A stretch of DNA of 64,000 bases. Source: Xylona heveae TC161. Its lineage: Eukaryota; Ascomycota; Xylonomycetes; Xylonales; Xylonaceae. The notes beneath the pieces were generated by a model. That model did not search any database, was not told where the DNA came from, and saw nothing but the letters and a program-made list of their open reading frames with translations. Both the position numbers and the translations under genes were made by a program. The stretch's first letter is position 1, and each line of letters begins with the position of its first letter. The stretch is from assembly GCF_001619985.1 (NCBI RefSeq), contig NW_017264199.1, forward strand, positions 744,001 to 808,000, in the 5' to 3' direction. Shown in pieces: positions 12,446-24,350 of this stretch.

Positions 12446-13983
12446 GACCAATACCGATTCAATGATTCGTCCAAACGACTCCCTTGGACGGATCCCGATC
12501 ATGGATCCCCCAAAGTTACAACTGCCAATTGCGTTTTGCCGGCACGGCATCCATTGTACGACATATTAATTTTTCCTTGCAAATGTCCGAAATCTGCTTT
12601 TGATCCAATGATAAATAGCTTCAAATTGTTTCCCCGTTTTCTCTGAGTTCACATTTTTCCTTTTAAATTTGGGGCGGCCTTTTCAGCATTAAAAGTTTGC
12701 GTTGGGCCAACAATCTCTGTTTTTTTTTTTTTTTTTTTTTTTTTAATTTTCTTACTGACGAGAGATGACTGCATGAGTTACGACATTCACATCTTGAGCG
12801 TTTTCCTGATTTTTCATTTACTTTTTCTTCTTTCTCCCTTATTAATGCTCAGGACAGAATCGTGGTATCTTGTGTTCTTTTCGGGTGGTTATAGGCGCGA
12901 TGTTTTCGGCCGGAAGTGCCTTTTCTCCAATGCACTTTACACACCCCCCTCATGGTTTTTTATTCCCTTTTTCGTCGCAATACTTTGCACGCTCACGATT
13001 AGATACCACATTACTGTACCAGCCTTTTCCTTTTACTGGTTTTTTCTTTCCTTCTCATTTTGATCACATCATGCCTTGTTCTTATGCCGATTGATGGTCT
13101 GGTTAAATTTGTTGGTGGATTTTTAAAGGCAGAATGGAATACCTAGGGCATAGAGAACGGATTTATTCAGACAAATTTTATGAGGCGAAGTGAAATAAAA
13201 CTATCGTACATTGATGCTGGGCCAAAAGTCAAATTGACGGCTTCGAGAGACTTACTTTCCATAGAATTTGGTTGCGCTCTACGGAAATGCATATAATTAT
13301 CGAGGCTCTGTACATTGTTTTCTTGTTCTTATAGTCCTTGTATCGTCTGCCCCAGTCCAACATACAATTGGCATATGTATATATGTAGTTAAAAAGTTTG
13401 GTCTGAACTGCGGAACCTTGCGGAGAAGGTCTTGAAGGGAACCGTGGATTACTGACTGGTTAGTGTCGGATCTTATCTTGGGCGTCGATCTTTAGCGGCT
13501 TAGACTCAGTTGGGCTAGCTATCGCCTGGCCAACAGCAGCCGAGATCATCGCCAAAACAAGGTGTCATCACCCTACCAGCCACCTCACTTTCCTTGCCGG
13601 CCACGCCTTTTGTGGGAGTGGCAGCACTGTCTGCATTCTCCTTCTCCCTACCTCAGTCTCACTTGGTTAAATTGACTTGGGAACAAATTCTAACAACCCC
13701 CAAAATTGCACCGTTTTGCGTCGGACCCTTTTTCCAAATATCTTGAAGCTCTTTGGGACTTGAGCGGATGGGACAGAGCTGGGCTTTTGCCTCAAATTTG
13801 GCAGCTTCCCACGGGCTTCTTTTGTGTCTCAGCTGAAGCTTTCGTTATCCTGCTCATCTCAATCTCAGCGTGCTCCTCAAAATTTAAGGGTCAATTGTCG
13901 AGCTTCCAGTACCCTCAGCTCTTCAACTCCATTACATTCTAAAGCTACCTCTCACTCCTCCATCAGAAACACTTTTCGCCAAC
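12446..13983. other. Spacer: 3' flank of the 586-residue gene and promoter of the next gene
   Basis: No gene is supportable. The stretch is A/T-rich, contains a 25-T run at 12720-12744, and ends in C/T-rich sequence just before the ATG at 13984, consistent with a promoter and leader. Short open frames (12773-13094, 13706-13942) have no motif. Confidence 0.5.
12720..12744. repeat. Homopolymer T run (25 bases)
   Basis: Uninterrupted run of 25 T, about 275 bases downstream of the stop codon at 12445. It could sit in a 3' untranslated region or near a polyadenylation site, but its length may also vary by sequencing error. Confidence 0.9.
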
Positions 13984-15291
13984 ATGGCTCCTTTATCTCG
14001 ATCTGATAGCCCGAGCTCTTTTGTCACTCGTTTGATTGCTCGGTCTGCTTTATCTTTCAGTAGCAGCGATGCCCCGACAGGTCCCATCTCTCCTCGAGCT
14101 TTGTATGATTTATCGCGGCGACAGGATTCCAATGGAGATAAATACAATCCCGGTATCGGTACGATGGACCCATACAGTGTCAACAACAAAGGGTATTTCG
14201 CCCTATTTGCGATTATCGGTGCTGTGCTCGTGTGCGGGGGCATCTGGTTTTTCTTCTGGGCTAGGAATGGCGGTTTCGTGTTCCGAAAGGGTGATTGGGA
14301 TGAATATAAGTCGACCGTGTTGCGTAGGAAGGGTCCCGACGGAAAGACTCTAAGCAATGCAACAAAATCCACCGACCTCGGAGGCGACAGCATCAATGGC
14401 GACTTTGACGACGATGAATACTACGACTATGCTCGGCATAATAACCGCGACCCCGACGTCCGAGAATATCGCCATGAGAAACCGGCGAGAGTTGGTGGTC
14501 TCAATAGAAAAGCAGACGGAAGTTGGTACGACCCCACCAACACCGAGCGCTCTGATGACTTGAGTGTTTCCGCCCCGACGGCTGGCACAGAGGAGTTCAA
14601 CGAAAAGAAGGCGGCCGCTGGCGCAGGAGCATTTTCATTCTTCAATCGAAAAGGCAAGAACGACAAGGAGGAACGGAAGATGAGCAAGAAGGAGCGAGCT
14701 GTCAGTGGCCACAAGCCTAAGAGAAACTTCTCCTTTGTTGCGGGCGATGACACCACGACTAGTTATACTGGTGAAGGCACAAACAGTTATTATAGCGACG
14801 AATACCGATCGCGCAGCAGCCAGCCCCATCGTCATCCGTATGATTACGAGTATGAGAGGCAGTACTCATATGCTCCTCGGCCTCGGCGGGAGAGTGAATC
14901 CAGACATCACCGTCACCATTCTCGAGAACCCTCCTCTAATCGTCACCACTACCATCGCGAGCCCTCGTCTCGTCCCAGCCGCAGCAGACAGTCTAGTCCG
15001 CGTAAGTACCAGCCTGTGTACTCGAACGACGCCTATAGTGAGATTAGCGGATCATACGGTGATGACCAGACTGTTTCTACGGAAATGGACCAGGGCACCA
15101 AAATCTACTCGCATCATATTCCCGGCTTGAGCAAGGGAGCGAGAACCGATGCCAGCGCCAGCGCGTCTGATGATCGAAGTCGACGCGGTGGCGGCCGAGC
15201 CAAAAGAGATAGGGGTTACCGTCGCGGCGGTGGACGTCGAAGAGATAGTCTGAGCGATAGTGAAGGAGAGACCTTCACTGAGAGATCATAG
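13984..15291 (+). CDS. Single-pass membrane protein with His/Arg/Ser-rich and RGG-like cytosolic tail
   Basis: Single exon, 435 residues, ATG at 13984 (AACATGG). Residues 1-70 are Ser-rich and polar. One strong membrane segment spans about 71-92 (YFALFAIIGAVLVCGGIWFF), followed by a basic patch (FRKGDWDEYKSTVLRRK). The rest is hydrophilic: acidic and Tyr-rich at 135-150, Lys-rich at 215-240 (SKKERAVSGHKPKRNF), then a His/Arg/Ser/Tyr-rich stretch and a C-terminal Gly/Arg part with RRGGGR and YRRGGGRRR. The basic residues after the membrane segment favour a cytosolic C-terminus. I know no function. RS-like and RGG-like sequence in a membrane protein is unusual and could bind nucleic acid or undergo arginine methylation; this is inference. 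Confidence 0.85.
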   Translation: MAPLSRSDSPSSFVTRLIARSALSFSSSDAPTGPISPRALYDLSRRQDSNGDKYNPGIGTMDPYSVNNKGYFALFAIIGAVLVCGGIWFFFWARNGGFVFRKGDWDEYKSTVLRRKGPDGKTLSNATKSTDLGGDSINGDFDDDEYYDYARHNNRDPDVREYRHEKPARVGGLNRKADGSWYDPTNTERSDDLSVSAPTAGTEEFNEKKAAAGAGAFSFFNRKGKNDKEERKMSKKERAVSGHKPKRNFSFVAGDDTTTSYTGEGTNSYYSDEYRSRSSQPHRHPYDYEYERQYSYAPRPRRESESRHHRHHSREPSSNRHHYHREPSSRPSRSRQSSPRKYQPVYSNDAYSEISGSYGDDQTVSTEMDQGTKIYSHHIPGLSKGARTDASASASDDRSRRGGGRAKRDRGYRRGGGRRRDSLSDSEGETFTERS

Positions 15292-16109
15292 AGGTTTCTA
15301 TGAAGTGGGCTTGGTTTTAAGATTTACTTGTCAATGTTTCTTTGCCTTGTCAACATCACAAGGATGAACACATGGTGGAATAGCGATCTGGAGTTATTGA
15401 TTGGTAATTGTTGACATTTGCTACCTGACACGGACGACGGAATCTCAGAATTTTACTCGTCCGTTCAACAGGGCGAGCTGGTCGTTTGCCCACAAAGAAT
15501 GCACATTTTTGGCAGTTGTTGATATGTTATGGATTTGGTGGAACGAATGCAATGATATGGATGACATGATATGTACAATGCCCAAGTTTACAGGTCTCGA
15601 TACCTTTTTAGATAGCAGAATGTAATAAATTGAAATTTGAAGAAAGATTGATCTTTGAATTTTGAATGTTCAAGGTAAAACTGGAATTCGAGATCTCTCC
15701 AAAGCCCTATATGATGAGGAACTGCACGTGACCCGCCCACCCCATGCCCTTCCCGGAACTTACCATGACATACCTGCCCAACTAGCTCGGGCGTTGATTG
15801 ATGATTGATTATCTGACCGTTTTGATCGCCCCTCAAAAGCTTAGGTGTGTGAGGTTACTTTTAACTGGACATCCTGACATGCTCTGAACTTTCAGCAGTT
15901 GCCGCAACACTTTCGAACCGGAACCGGGGTCATTATTTAAAGTTGGCTCAACAGAACTACCTACTTCTCCCTTGAAGACATGTCTGCATAACCCTTCACA
16001 CACACGTTGCGTGATGGTAAGGTAACTCATGATTCAATGACGAATATTATTATTATTACTCTATCATTCTTTCCCCTTTCCTTTCCTTTTCTCTTTTCTC
16101 TTTTATCGC

Positions 16110-16148
16110 ATCGCCATTAGCTATCGCCATTAGCTACCGCCATTAGCT
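16110..16148. repeat. Tandem array, 3 x 13 bp
   Basis: Three adjacent copies of ATCGCCATTAGCT (the third begins ACC) at 16110-16122, 16123-16135 and 16136-16148, about 540 bases upstream of the doa10 start codon. Confidence 0.9.
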
Positions 16149-16190
16149 CCGAATAGCGGAACGCCTTATTCGTACGCCTTAGTTACTTAT

Positions 16191-16272
16191 CTGACCTCCT
16201 ACGCCGCACTTTCTGACCTCCTACGCCGTACTTTCTGACAATCTGACCTCCTACGCCGCGCTTTCTGACAAC
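16191..16272. repeat. Tandem array, 3 x 22 bp with 8-bp spacers
   Basis: Copies of a 22-bp unit containing CTGACCTCCTACGCCG lie at 16191-16212, 16213-16234 and 16243-16264. The second and third are each followed by a CTGACAA(T/C) octamer. The array starts 42 bases after the 13-bp array. Confidence 0.9.
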
Positions 16273-16350
16273 CTGAACTCTAGCCAAGTTCGACAAAAGG
16301 ACGGCGTTGACGGACCGAGGGGACCGACGTTCTGGCGGTATCGCTTTCTA

Positions 16351-16377
16351 CACAGCCAACACAGCCAACACAGCCAT
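16351..16377. repeat. Tandem array, 3 x 9 bp
   Basis: Three copies of CACAGCCAA (the last ends in T) at 16351-16359, 16360-16368 and 16369-16377. It is the third short array upstream of doa10 and unrelated in sequence to the other two. Confidence 0.9.
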
Positions 16378-16671
16378 TTGCGGGAAAGGAGGAGGTTGAA
16401 AAGCGGATCGAGTAATTCCTACGGACTACGGATGTCGCCCTGAAGAAAGAAACTTTTATATCAGGGATCGGATCCAGATAGTTTTCTGGTCTGTCGAGAA
16501 ACAAAACAGCGAGCGAGCGCACTTTTCGTCGAATTTAAGATCCAAGCGGTGGATTTTAAAAGTTTTGGTTTTTACTATCAGCAGAAAAAGAACTTCCGTG
16601 GAAAGCCTTGGGTTCTACTATCAGCAAAAAAAAGGAGGACTCGCCTTTGCTTTTCGATTCTTTCATCCGAC

Positions 16672-19600
16672 ATGGACTTTGCTCGGCGGGATGCCGGGGC
16701 GGAGACGCCCGATATAATGAACGACCCGGCATTCGAAACAAACACTCGTGGGCATCGACGGAGCATTGATGATCCAGACACGTGCCGGATATGTAGAGGT
16801 GAAGGGACAGAGGACGAACCTCTTTTCTACCCTTGCCGATGCAGCGGGAGCATCAAATACGTGCATCAAGAGTGCTTAATGGAATGGCTTTCACATTCAC
16901 AGAAAAAGTACTGCGAGCTTTGCAAAACACCTTTTAGGTTTACCAAACGTAAGTCGACTTGTACATGACGGAGTCCTTGATAGATAAGAATTAGCTAATA
17001 GTGTTGTAGTCTACCATCCTCAGATGCCTCAGGGTCTGCCCACGACTGTGTTTATTAAGCAAGCAATATTCGACTGCTTCAGAACGCTTCTGATCTGGTC
17101 TCGATATTTCCTCGTCGGGTTTGTCTGGCTCTTTTGGTTGCCATGGACAATGCGTACGGTATGGAGGGGCTTGTTCTGGCTTGGGGACGGTGGATGGACG
17201 CTTTGGCAACCTCAGACTAGCAACCCTATAACGGCAAAGCAAGCTGTGGAAATCTCAAGGCAACACCTTGCCGAGGCTCTCGCTGCCAGGGGCCAGACCT
17301 CCTTGACACAGGATGGATATAGTACACCGTTCCCATCTTCCACCCTGAGCGCAGCGAACGCGCTCCCTTCTATCCTGGATCCGATCTCGGTCTCTCTTAA
17401 TATGAGTGCAAAGGAAACAACCTTCTTCTCACTTGTCAGGAGATTCTTTCTGGATTTTACGTTTGACGGTTCGAAGCAGTCGCCGTTCGCAGGACTGAAC
17501 TCATCGTCATTGAACGTCAGTGCGGGCTTAGAAACACCCCTACAGAAGCAGTCGCTCCTTTCCGAGGTACAATTTTTGCAGAACTTGACGCGATTTCCCG
17601 CTCTTAACCGGCTAGCCATCAGAATCCTCGAAGGTCAGATTATAACGGTCTTTGTGGTGGCAACCTTCATTTTGATCTTCCTGATCCGGGAATGGGTTGT
17701 TCAGCAACAGCCTGCCTTGAATCTCGATGTGCCTCTTAATGTTGATGTGGTTGTTCCTCCGGGTGATGCGGAAGGGGACGATGAGGCAGGGGCTGGCATA
17801 GAGGGTGACATACGCCGGCATCAGGCTGCGCTGCAGCAGGCACAACAAATTCTCGAGCGTCTCCGTCAGAATGATGACCTCGCCGCTGGCGATTTGCCGG
17901 AAAATGCTCCATTACAAGATGTTGTAGAAGAGGCATCCTCAAACCCTTCAATAGATGGACCTCAGCGACGCGACGGTCTAGATTCGGACGAAGTGCTCCC
18001 AGCACGCCAACCACAATCTCGACATGCCAACCTGGAGTCTGATACTGACTGGCAAGCGAGACTTGAGCAGTCATTAGGAGAATCTCTCCATTTATATCGC
18101 ACGGACAGTGCTTCTAACGGAGGCCCACTGTCAAGGCAACGGCCAGGCATGCCTACTCGAAACGCGCTTTCCAGAGCAACCGAGATACAGCGAACTATCG
18201 AGGAACGCAACCGCTTCGCCAACACACCCGAGATGGAGCGCTCCGGGCTGAGGGTCTTCTTGGATGTCTGGCGACGTGCCGAAGGCGATCCAGAGGAGTT
18301 GTTGAGAATCCTCGAAGACACCGACGACGCTTCGTTAGGTTGGGTAAGTGAGACGATGCGGCAACTGCGAGACTCGGATACCCCTCTGGATGAATCATTC
18401 AAAGATAAACTTTGGGAATTTTTGGATGATTTCGCCAATGGTAAGCACCGTCGGCAGGCCGAAAACGAAGCGACCGCGGATGAGACCCAGGACGAGGCCC
18501 CGGATAACCATGACAACAATGACACATTTGGTTCTCTTCTAGAAAACGAATCAGCTGAGGCTCCAAATGAGGTATCAGACGCTGCTTATTTTGGCGAGGA
18601 GGAGCAACAGGAGCTTAATGAAGATATTCTAAATGCCTTTGGTGGTGTTCGTCAAGAAAAGGGCAAGTCCCGGCTCACCGATACCTCAGACGCGGATGAC
18701 CATATCTCACCTTTGGCGGCATCTGTTCAGCAATCCGAGGCATTCGTCGACAATCAGGAAGAGCAGTCCCAGGCCATACCTGCCAGGAACACTCTGGAAA
18801 CAACAGGCATGGATGACTTGTCTTCTGATAGAGCAGCAAGCGAGAATGGACATGATCGCCATGCTTCTCAAGATGATCATCAAGCGAACGTTCAATTCAG
18901 CTCTTCCGCGCAAGAAAATACCACCGGCCACGTTACACATGATGTGAATGCGCAGATTGCGGCGCCCGGCGAGCCTGCCGCAGGAAATGGGAATCGAGAA
19001 ACGCCTCCTGGTGGGCCTGAAGAGAATGCTCTTAATCGCCGTGATGGACTTGTTGAGAGGCTAATAGATGGTCTCTGGGGTGGAGTTCCAATCGAAAATG
19101 CTCGCCAGGAAGCCCCTCGTGGCGATGATGAGCACGTTGTAGAGAATATCGAAAATGAAGCTCCGTTCGTACCAGTGGATCGGGCTCAAGGCCCCGTGGG
19201 CGAGGAGGAAAACGCAGACGCAGATGCCAATCTGGATCCCAATGACATTCAAGCTGTGGAGGAGGCTGATGACTTTGACGGATTATTGGAGCTCATTGGT
19301 ATTCAGGGACCTCTAGTTGTTCTCTTCCAGAACGCACTTTTCAGCGCCGTCTTCATCTCTGCGACGGTTGGAGGCGGCGTGTGGTTGCCGTATATCTGGG
19401 GCAAAATTGTGCTCTTCCTGCTAGGAAATCCCATTTCTGTGCTCTTCAAACTCCCATTGCAGTTGATTCTCTTCTCAGCAGACCTAGTGGCCGACCTGTT
19501 CCTTTTCATTGGCGGCAGTTTTGTCTACTGGACCACTGCAGCTTCCCGCTTCGCTTTGCTGCCACTGACACTCGTTTTCCCTTTTATTTCTCGTTTGACA

Positions 19601-22057
19601 CAAAATACAAAGGTCGCGACTGTCTCAAGATCAATTGCCGAAGGCGGCCTCGAACGGATGGCAAAAATGGCTGCAGATGCCAGTGTTGGGTTCTCCGAAA
19701 ACGATTTTCCTGCATTCTCTGTCCTATCTCACGAAGCGTTGTTGTCACTAAAAGCCAACGTTACTGGGGCATTCTACCTCTCTTATCAACTCCTCTTGTC
19801 CATTCTCCAAGGCTTGCTGGCCCCCGCACAGTTGATCTCTTCCAAAGCCCCCGACAGCTCCGTGGCTGCTGGTTTGGAGACAAACCTTCGGTTCTACGTT
19901 GAAGAGGCTGCGCGTCTACTATCCTCTATTCCGACACTCTTCACTTCTAACGTATTCAAGGTCACTCTCGAAGTTGGTAACCCAGAAAAGCCTTTTGACC
20001 CCGAACTAGCGTACTGGAATGCCAAGGATAGGGTCATTGCAATCTTTGCTGGTTACATGTTCTTCTTCGTCGTGGGTGCCTTGTATCTACGGAGAGGCAA
20101 ACCATTCTCCACCTCAGAGCAAGGCCGGAAGTTTGAGCAGGTGCTTTGCGAGATCCTGGCCCAGGCCGGAGGCATCATGAAGGTAATCTTGATTATCAGC
20201 ATCGAGATGATTCTTTTCCCGCTATATTGCGGCATGCTCCTTGACATTGCACTTCTTCCCTTGTTCGAAACTGCTACGTTGGCCTCTCGTTTAGAATTTG
20301 CGATGAATTCCCCATGGACTTCTGGATTTGTTCATTGGTTTCTCGGTACCTGCTACATGTTTCACTTTGCATTATTCGTTTCCATGTGCCGAAAGATTAT
20401 GCGAAGCGGAGTCCTTTGTAAGTCTGCATGTCTGCTTCAATTATCCCACTTTGACGATCTTACTAATACACTACCAGACTTTATTCGTGATCCAGACGAT
20501 CCGACGTTCCATCCTGTTCGAGATGTGCTCGAACGAAATGTTTCAACGCAGTTACGCAAGATTGCATTCAGTGCATTAGTCTACGGCGCTCTGGTGATTG
20601 TTTGCCTTGGTGGAATCGTTTGGTCTTTGTATGCTGCATTTGACGGCATTCTTCCCATATACTGGTCTTCAAGCGAGCCGGTACTCGAGTTCCCGGTTGA
20701 TTTACTTTTCTATAATTTCTTAATGCCCTTGGCCGTCGGCTTTTTCAGACCTTCCGACGGGCTGAATCGGCTTTATAGTTGGTGGTTTCGAAAATGCGCA
20801 AGACTCTTGCGCCTGACCCAATTCTTCTTCAATGAGCGACGGAGAGACGAGGAAGGTCGGCGTGGCCTGAGTTGGTGGGCCGACATATTCTCTAGGCGGA
20901 ACGATGCAGAACCCACGCCTGGCGACGAGAGGGACAAGGCTTCTGGAGAAGATGAGAGAGCCCCGGAAAGTCAACGCCAGCCGACCGGCCTTATCCGTGA
21001 CGGCCGATATGTTCGTGCACCAGCATCAGACCAAGTCAGAATACCAAAGGGCAACCCGGTATTCCTTGAGGTCAATGAAAACAATGAGCGAGTCGACGGA
21101 TTACCAGATCCCGATGACGGTTTGCATGGGAAGAACACTGGTCTTTTCACCCAGGTCTACATTCCTCCGTGGTTTCGAATTCGAATTGCCGCCTTCCTTT
21201 TGTTGCTCTGGTCGTTCGCTGCTGTCACTGGGGTCGGAGTTACCGTCATACCCCTTGTCGTCGGTCGCATGATATTTGGGCTGATGGTTCCCGGCCATCG
21301 ACGTATGAACGACATCTACGCATTCTCGCTTGGAATTTACGTCGTAGGTGGCATAATGTACGGTGTACTGCACTATAAGTCAACCATCGATGCGATCAAG
21401 CGTTCTATTTCCCTTCAGTCTGAGTCTGCTCAGGCAATTTCCCCCAGGCTCCAGGCATACATTATGCGCCTTGCACGCATCGCATATACGTACACCGCAT
21501 TTGGCTTGGTACTTCCCAGCCTTTTCGCCCTGCTCATGGAGTTCTACATCATTGTCCCGCTGCACACCTATTTGGCAAGCGACGAGGTGCATGTAATCCA
21601 TTTTATGCAGGACTGGACGCTCGGGGTCCTCTATGTCAAAATCAGCGGTCGTCTCATTCTATGGTATTCCCAGTCTCGTCCGGCTGCCGCGCTGCGGGCC
21701 ATTGTGCGTCGTGGTTGGCTCGATCCTGACGCCAGTATCGCCACCCGCTGCTTTATTCTTCCAGCCGTGGTGGTCATGAATGCCGCTCTCTTTTTGCCGC
21801 TCCCGCTTGGTTACCTTGCAAATCGCATGCTCTTCCACGACGCCGATCAGGCCATCCAAAGTCAGGTCTATCGGTACAGTTATCCTGCTGTTCTCTTCCT
21901 CTGTCTCTGGGTCGTCTGCGGCTATGCACTTGGACATCTGGTCAAGGGCTGGAGGCAGCGTATCAAGGACGACGTTTACCTGATTGGGGAGAGATTGCAC
22001 AACTTTGGGGAGCGCAGAGGTCCGCTTGCGACACCGGGCGCGAGAGTCCAAACGTGA
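16672..22057 (+). CDS. ssm4: Doa10/SSM4 (MARCH6-type) RING-CH E3 ubiquitin ligase
   Basis: ER and inner-nuclear-membrane ubiquitin ligase of ER-associated degradation, which acts with Ubc6 and Ubc7. Exons 16672-16948, 17010-20417 and 20478-22057 give 1754 residues. The N-terminus holds a RING-CH finger (residues ~37-85): CRIC, then CRC, HQEC and CELC. A first membrane pair lies at about 113-140 and 302-322, followed by an acidic, Glu/Asp/Gln-rich loop of roughly 530 residues. Many hydrophobic segments follow from about 857 to the C-terminus, as in the family. The fungal protein is longer than yeast Doa10 (1319), mainly through the acidic loop. The second intron is 60 nt, in frame and free of stops, so an unspliced reading also stays open; splicing gives GVLYFIRDPDD, which fits the family. 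Function is clear from the RING-CH plus multipass layout. Confidence 0.95.
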
Positions 22058-22981
22058 TTTCGAGAGCATATCATAAAATAGCCCGCACAGCACTTGAATC
22101 TGGAGACCGAAACAGGATCTAAGTGAAGCTCATTTACTGTATTATATTTCAATTTCTTCTGATCCACCTTGCATATTTTGCATGATATCCATTGCTTGGC
22201 CAAAATATAGGTAAAGACTCTCGGGAATCCGCGGAGGCTTTGATTTTTCTGTTCCTGCAATTCAAAATAGGGCGACTTCGGATGCAATCTCTTTTTATTT
22301 CTCTCCCAATTTTTTTTTCTTTTGTAGATATAGCAGATAGGTAAATAGCTTTGAATATCGAACTCACTGTTCGTCCACTTGAGAGATTACGGTAAATTCT
22401 TGAAGCGTTATAATCTGTATTTACAATAAGAATGGGCAAGGATGGTTAGCAGATTGCATATTCTGCACTGTATTTTGTCAGGTTGAGATTGAATGAATCC
22501 CATCATCTTTCAAACAGCTCAATGAACTTTACTAGCCACTTCTTCACGACTGAGTGTTCACTCAAAGCGTGAATTTCCTTGTCCAGCTAGTTATGCGTTC
22601 GTGAAGTTCAAGCACCCGGAATACCGTTCTGATTGGCCGAAATGATCTCATCGTCCGAGCGGTCCACGACAACAGCTTGCGAACGCACGCACCCAAGGTG
22701 CACCTGGCACCCCTCGCACCCTTTACCCGAGGGGACCTCGGACCCAGCCAACCCTCGGCCTGCCGGGCGAAACTACGGGCAACCAGACCAACCACAAACC
22801 GCAACTCCCCCAGGGCGGCCTGGCGGCTCCCTGATACAGTACAGTACCTCACATCTGACAAGCCCCATTATAATCATATCATACCAAACACACAAAACAA
22901 ACCCCAACTCTCCTTGTTGTTTTGATCACCATAACCATACCATTGTTTATTTTCTCTTTTTTGAATCGTTGCAGTTAAAAA
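22058..22981. other. Spacer between doa10 and clc1
   Basis: No gene is supportable. The first part is A/T-rich 3' flank of doa10. From about 22600 it is C-rich on the plus strand and leads to a short A/T and CT-rich leader before the clathrin light chain ATG (AAAAATGG) at 22982. Confidence 0.5.
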
Positions 22982-24350
22982 ATGGCGGACAGATTTCCTT
23001 CCATTGAAGAATTCTCGGCCGGTAAGCTCGCGCGCTTCCCTCCTCCCTCCTCCTCCTTCCCTTGGATTGAGCTCGTGAAGTCCTCCGAGCTTTGATTTCC
23101 CTGAGCTTGGGGAGATAGAGAGACAGAGAGACAGACAGACAAGCTATCTCCCGTTTCCAATCGATGATCGAAACGCGATGAAACTCTGGAAGCTTACCTT
23201 GTTATAAATGCAGGCCAGACCGAGCCCAAGCTGGACAGCGCCACGTCCGCCGACAACTTCGACCTCGATCCTGCAAGCACCGCCGGAGCCGATTTTCTGG
23301 ACCGCGAAAAGGCCGCGCTGGGCGATGACGCTGACCGGTTCGCGACTCCGAATGATAACAGCTTTGCCGCAGCCTCCACGACAGGTCTTGAGGGTGACGC
23401 GGATAATGATCTCCTTGGCGGTGGCGTCGGTGGAGGAGATGAGCAGCAGCTAGATATTGGTAGTTTTCCGGATGCGGGCGTGGCTCAGTTTGAGAGTAGC
23501 TTTCCTGTGATTGATACGGGTAATGAGGTTAGTTGGGAGACTTCATCCCCCTTCCTCCGGCGTTGTGGTCTCTGTTTGTTCTACGGTTATATCCCTGCAA
23601 CAACAAGATTCATGCTGGCTATCCGTTTCACTTCCGTTCATGGTTGAATGGTTGAATGGCTGAATGGCTAAATGGCTGACACCGTTTGGAATGGTTTTAT
23701 TTCGTGTAGCAAGTCGCTCCCGGTGGAACTATAACTGGTCCTACGGAGCCGTATCTCCCGGGCCATGGCAGCTACGGTGCAGCAGTCGAGGACGAAGAAG
23801 AGCCAGAGGTCATCAAGTAAGTTCTGTCCCTTCTTTCCTCCTTTCTTTGCATCTCCAAATTCGCGTTTCCGGGGGAAGTCTCCGGGGGAGGTGTCCGGGG
23901 ACTTTCGAATCGACGGAACAGGAACGGGATATGGCAAAGTTTCTTTAGAGAACCGAAAGAGAGACGAGAGAGAGATCTAACGGGTCACGTAATTCCAGGC
24001 AATGGCGCGAGCGTCGAGATCTAGCTCTGCAGCACCGCGACGAAGTGTCGGCGACCCGCAAGGAAGAAACGGTCAAGGCCGCGCAGACCGCCATCGACGA
24101 CTTTTACGAAAACTACAACAACAAGAAGGAAAAGACGCTCGCCCAGACTCGCAAAGAGGCCGAGGAATTCTTAAATAGCCGAGAAGACACTTCGGCCGGC
24201 GGAACGAGCTGGGAGCGGATTGCGAAACTGGTCGATCTGAGCGGAAAGGGAACTCGAGGCGGAGCGTCGGGCACGGGCAAAGAGCGCTTCCGCGAACTTC
24301 TTTTGAATCTGCGAAAGGACGAAAAGGCACCGGGTGCTTCAGGATACTGA
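22982..24350 (+). CDS. clc1: Clathrin light chain
   Basis: Regulatory light chain that binds the clathrin heavy-chain hub on coated vesicles and endocytic pits. Four exons (22982-23021, 23214-23527, 23710-23816, 23999-24350) give 270 residues. The N-terminus MADRFPSIEEF is the family hallmark. An acidic Gly/Asp-rich segment follows. The heavy-chain-binding helix starts at KQWRERRDLALQHRDE (~residue 153) and continues as a charged coiled coil (EETVKAAQ, YENYNNKKEK). A conserved C-terminal segment (TSWERIAKLVDLS and ERFRELLLNLRKDEKAPGA) completes the match. The first intron separates a 40-nt first coding exon from the rest, so a scan for long frames would lose the diagnostic N-terminus. It faces cdc37 tail to tail. 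Confidence 0.95.
23110..23143. repeat. GA/ACAG simple repeat in clc1 intron 1
   Basis: Purine-rich tract of GAGA and ACAG units within the first intron of the clathrin light chain gene. Simple sequence only. Confidence 0.8.
23642..23673. repeat. Tandem array, 4 x 8 bp, in clc1 intron 2
   Basis: Four adjacent octamers: GGTTGAAT twice, then GGCTGAAT and GGCTAAAT, inside the second intron. A short minisatellite that looks recently expanded. Confidence 0.85.

Larger units (their letters stand above)
15292..16671. other. Spacer and promoter region of the doa10 homologue
   Basis: No gene is supportable. The proximal 600 bases contain three separate tandem arrays (listed individually), a CT-rich tract (16070-16100) and then the leader before the ATG at 16672. 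The distal part, after the stop at 15291, looks like ordinary 3' flank. Confidence 0.55.

Noticed and set aside
16190-16280. CRISPR-like array
   Set aside because: Three 22-bp units with 0-8 bp spacers in a eukaryotic promoter are a tandem repeat, not a CRISPR array.
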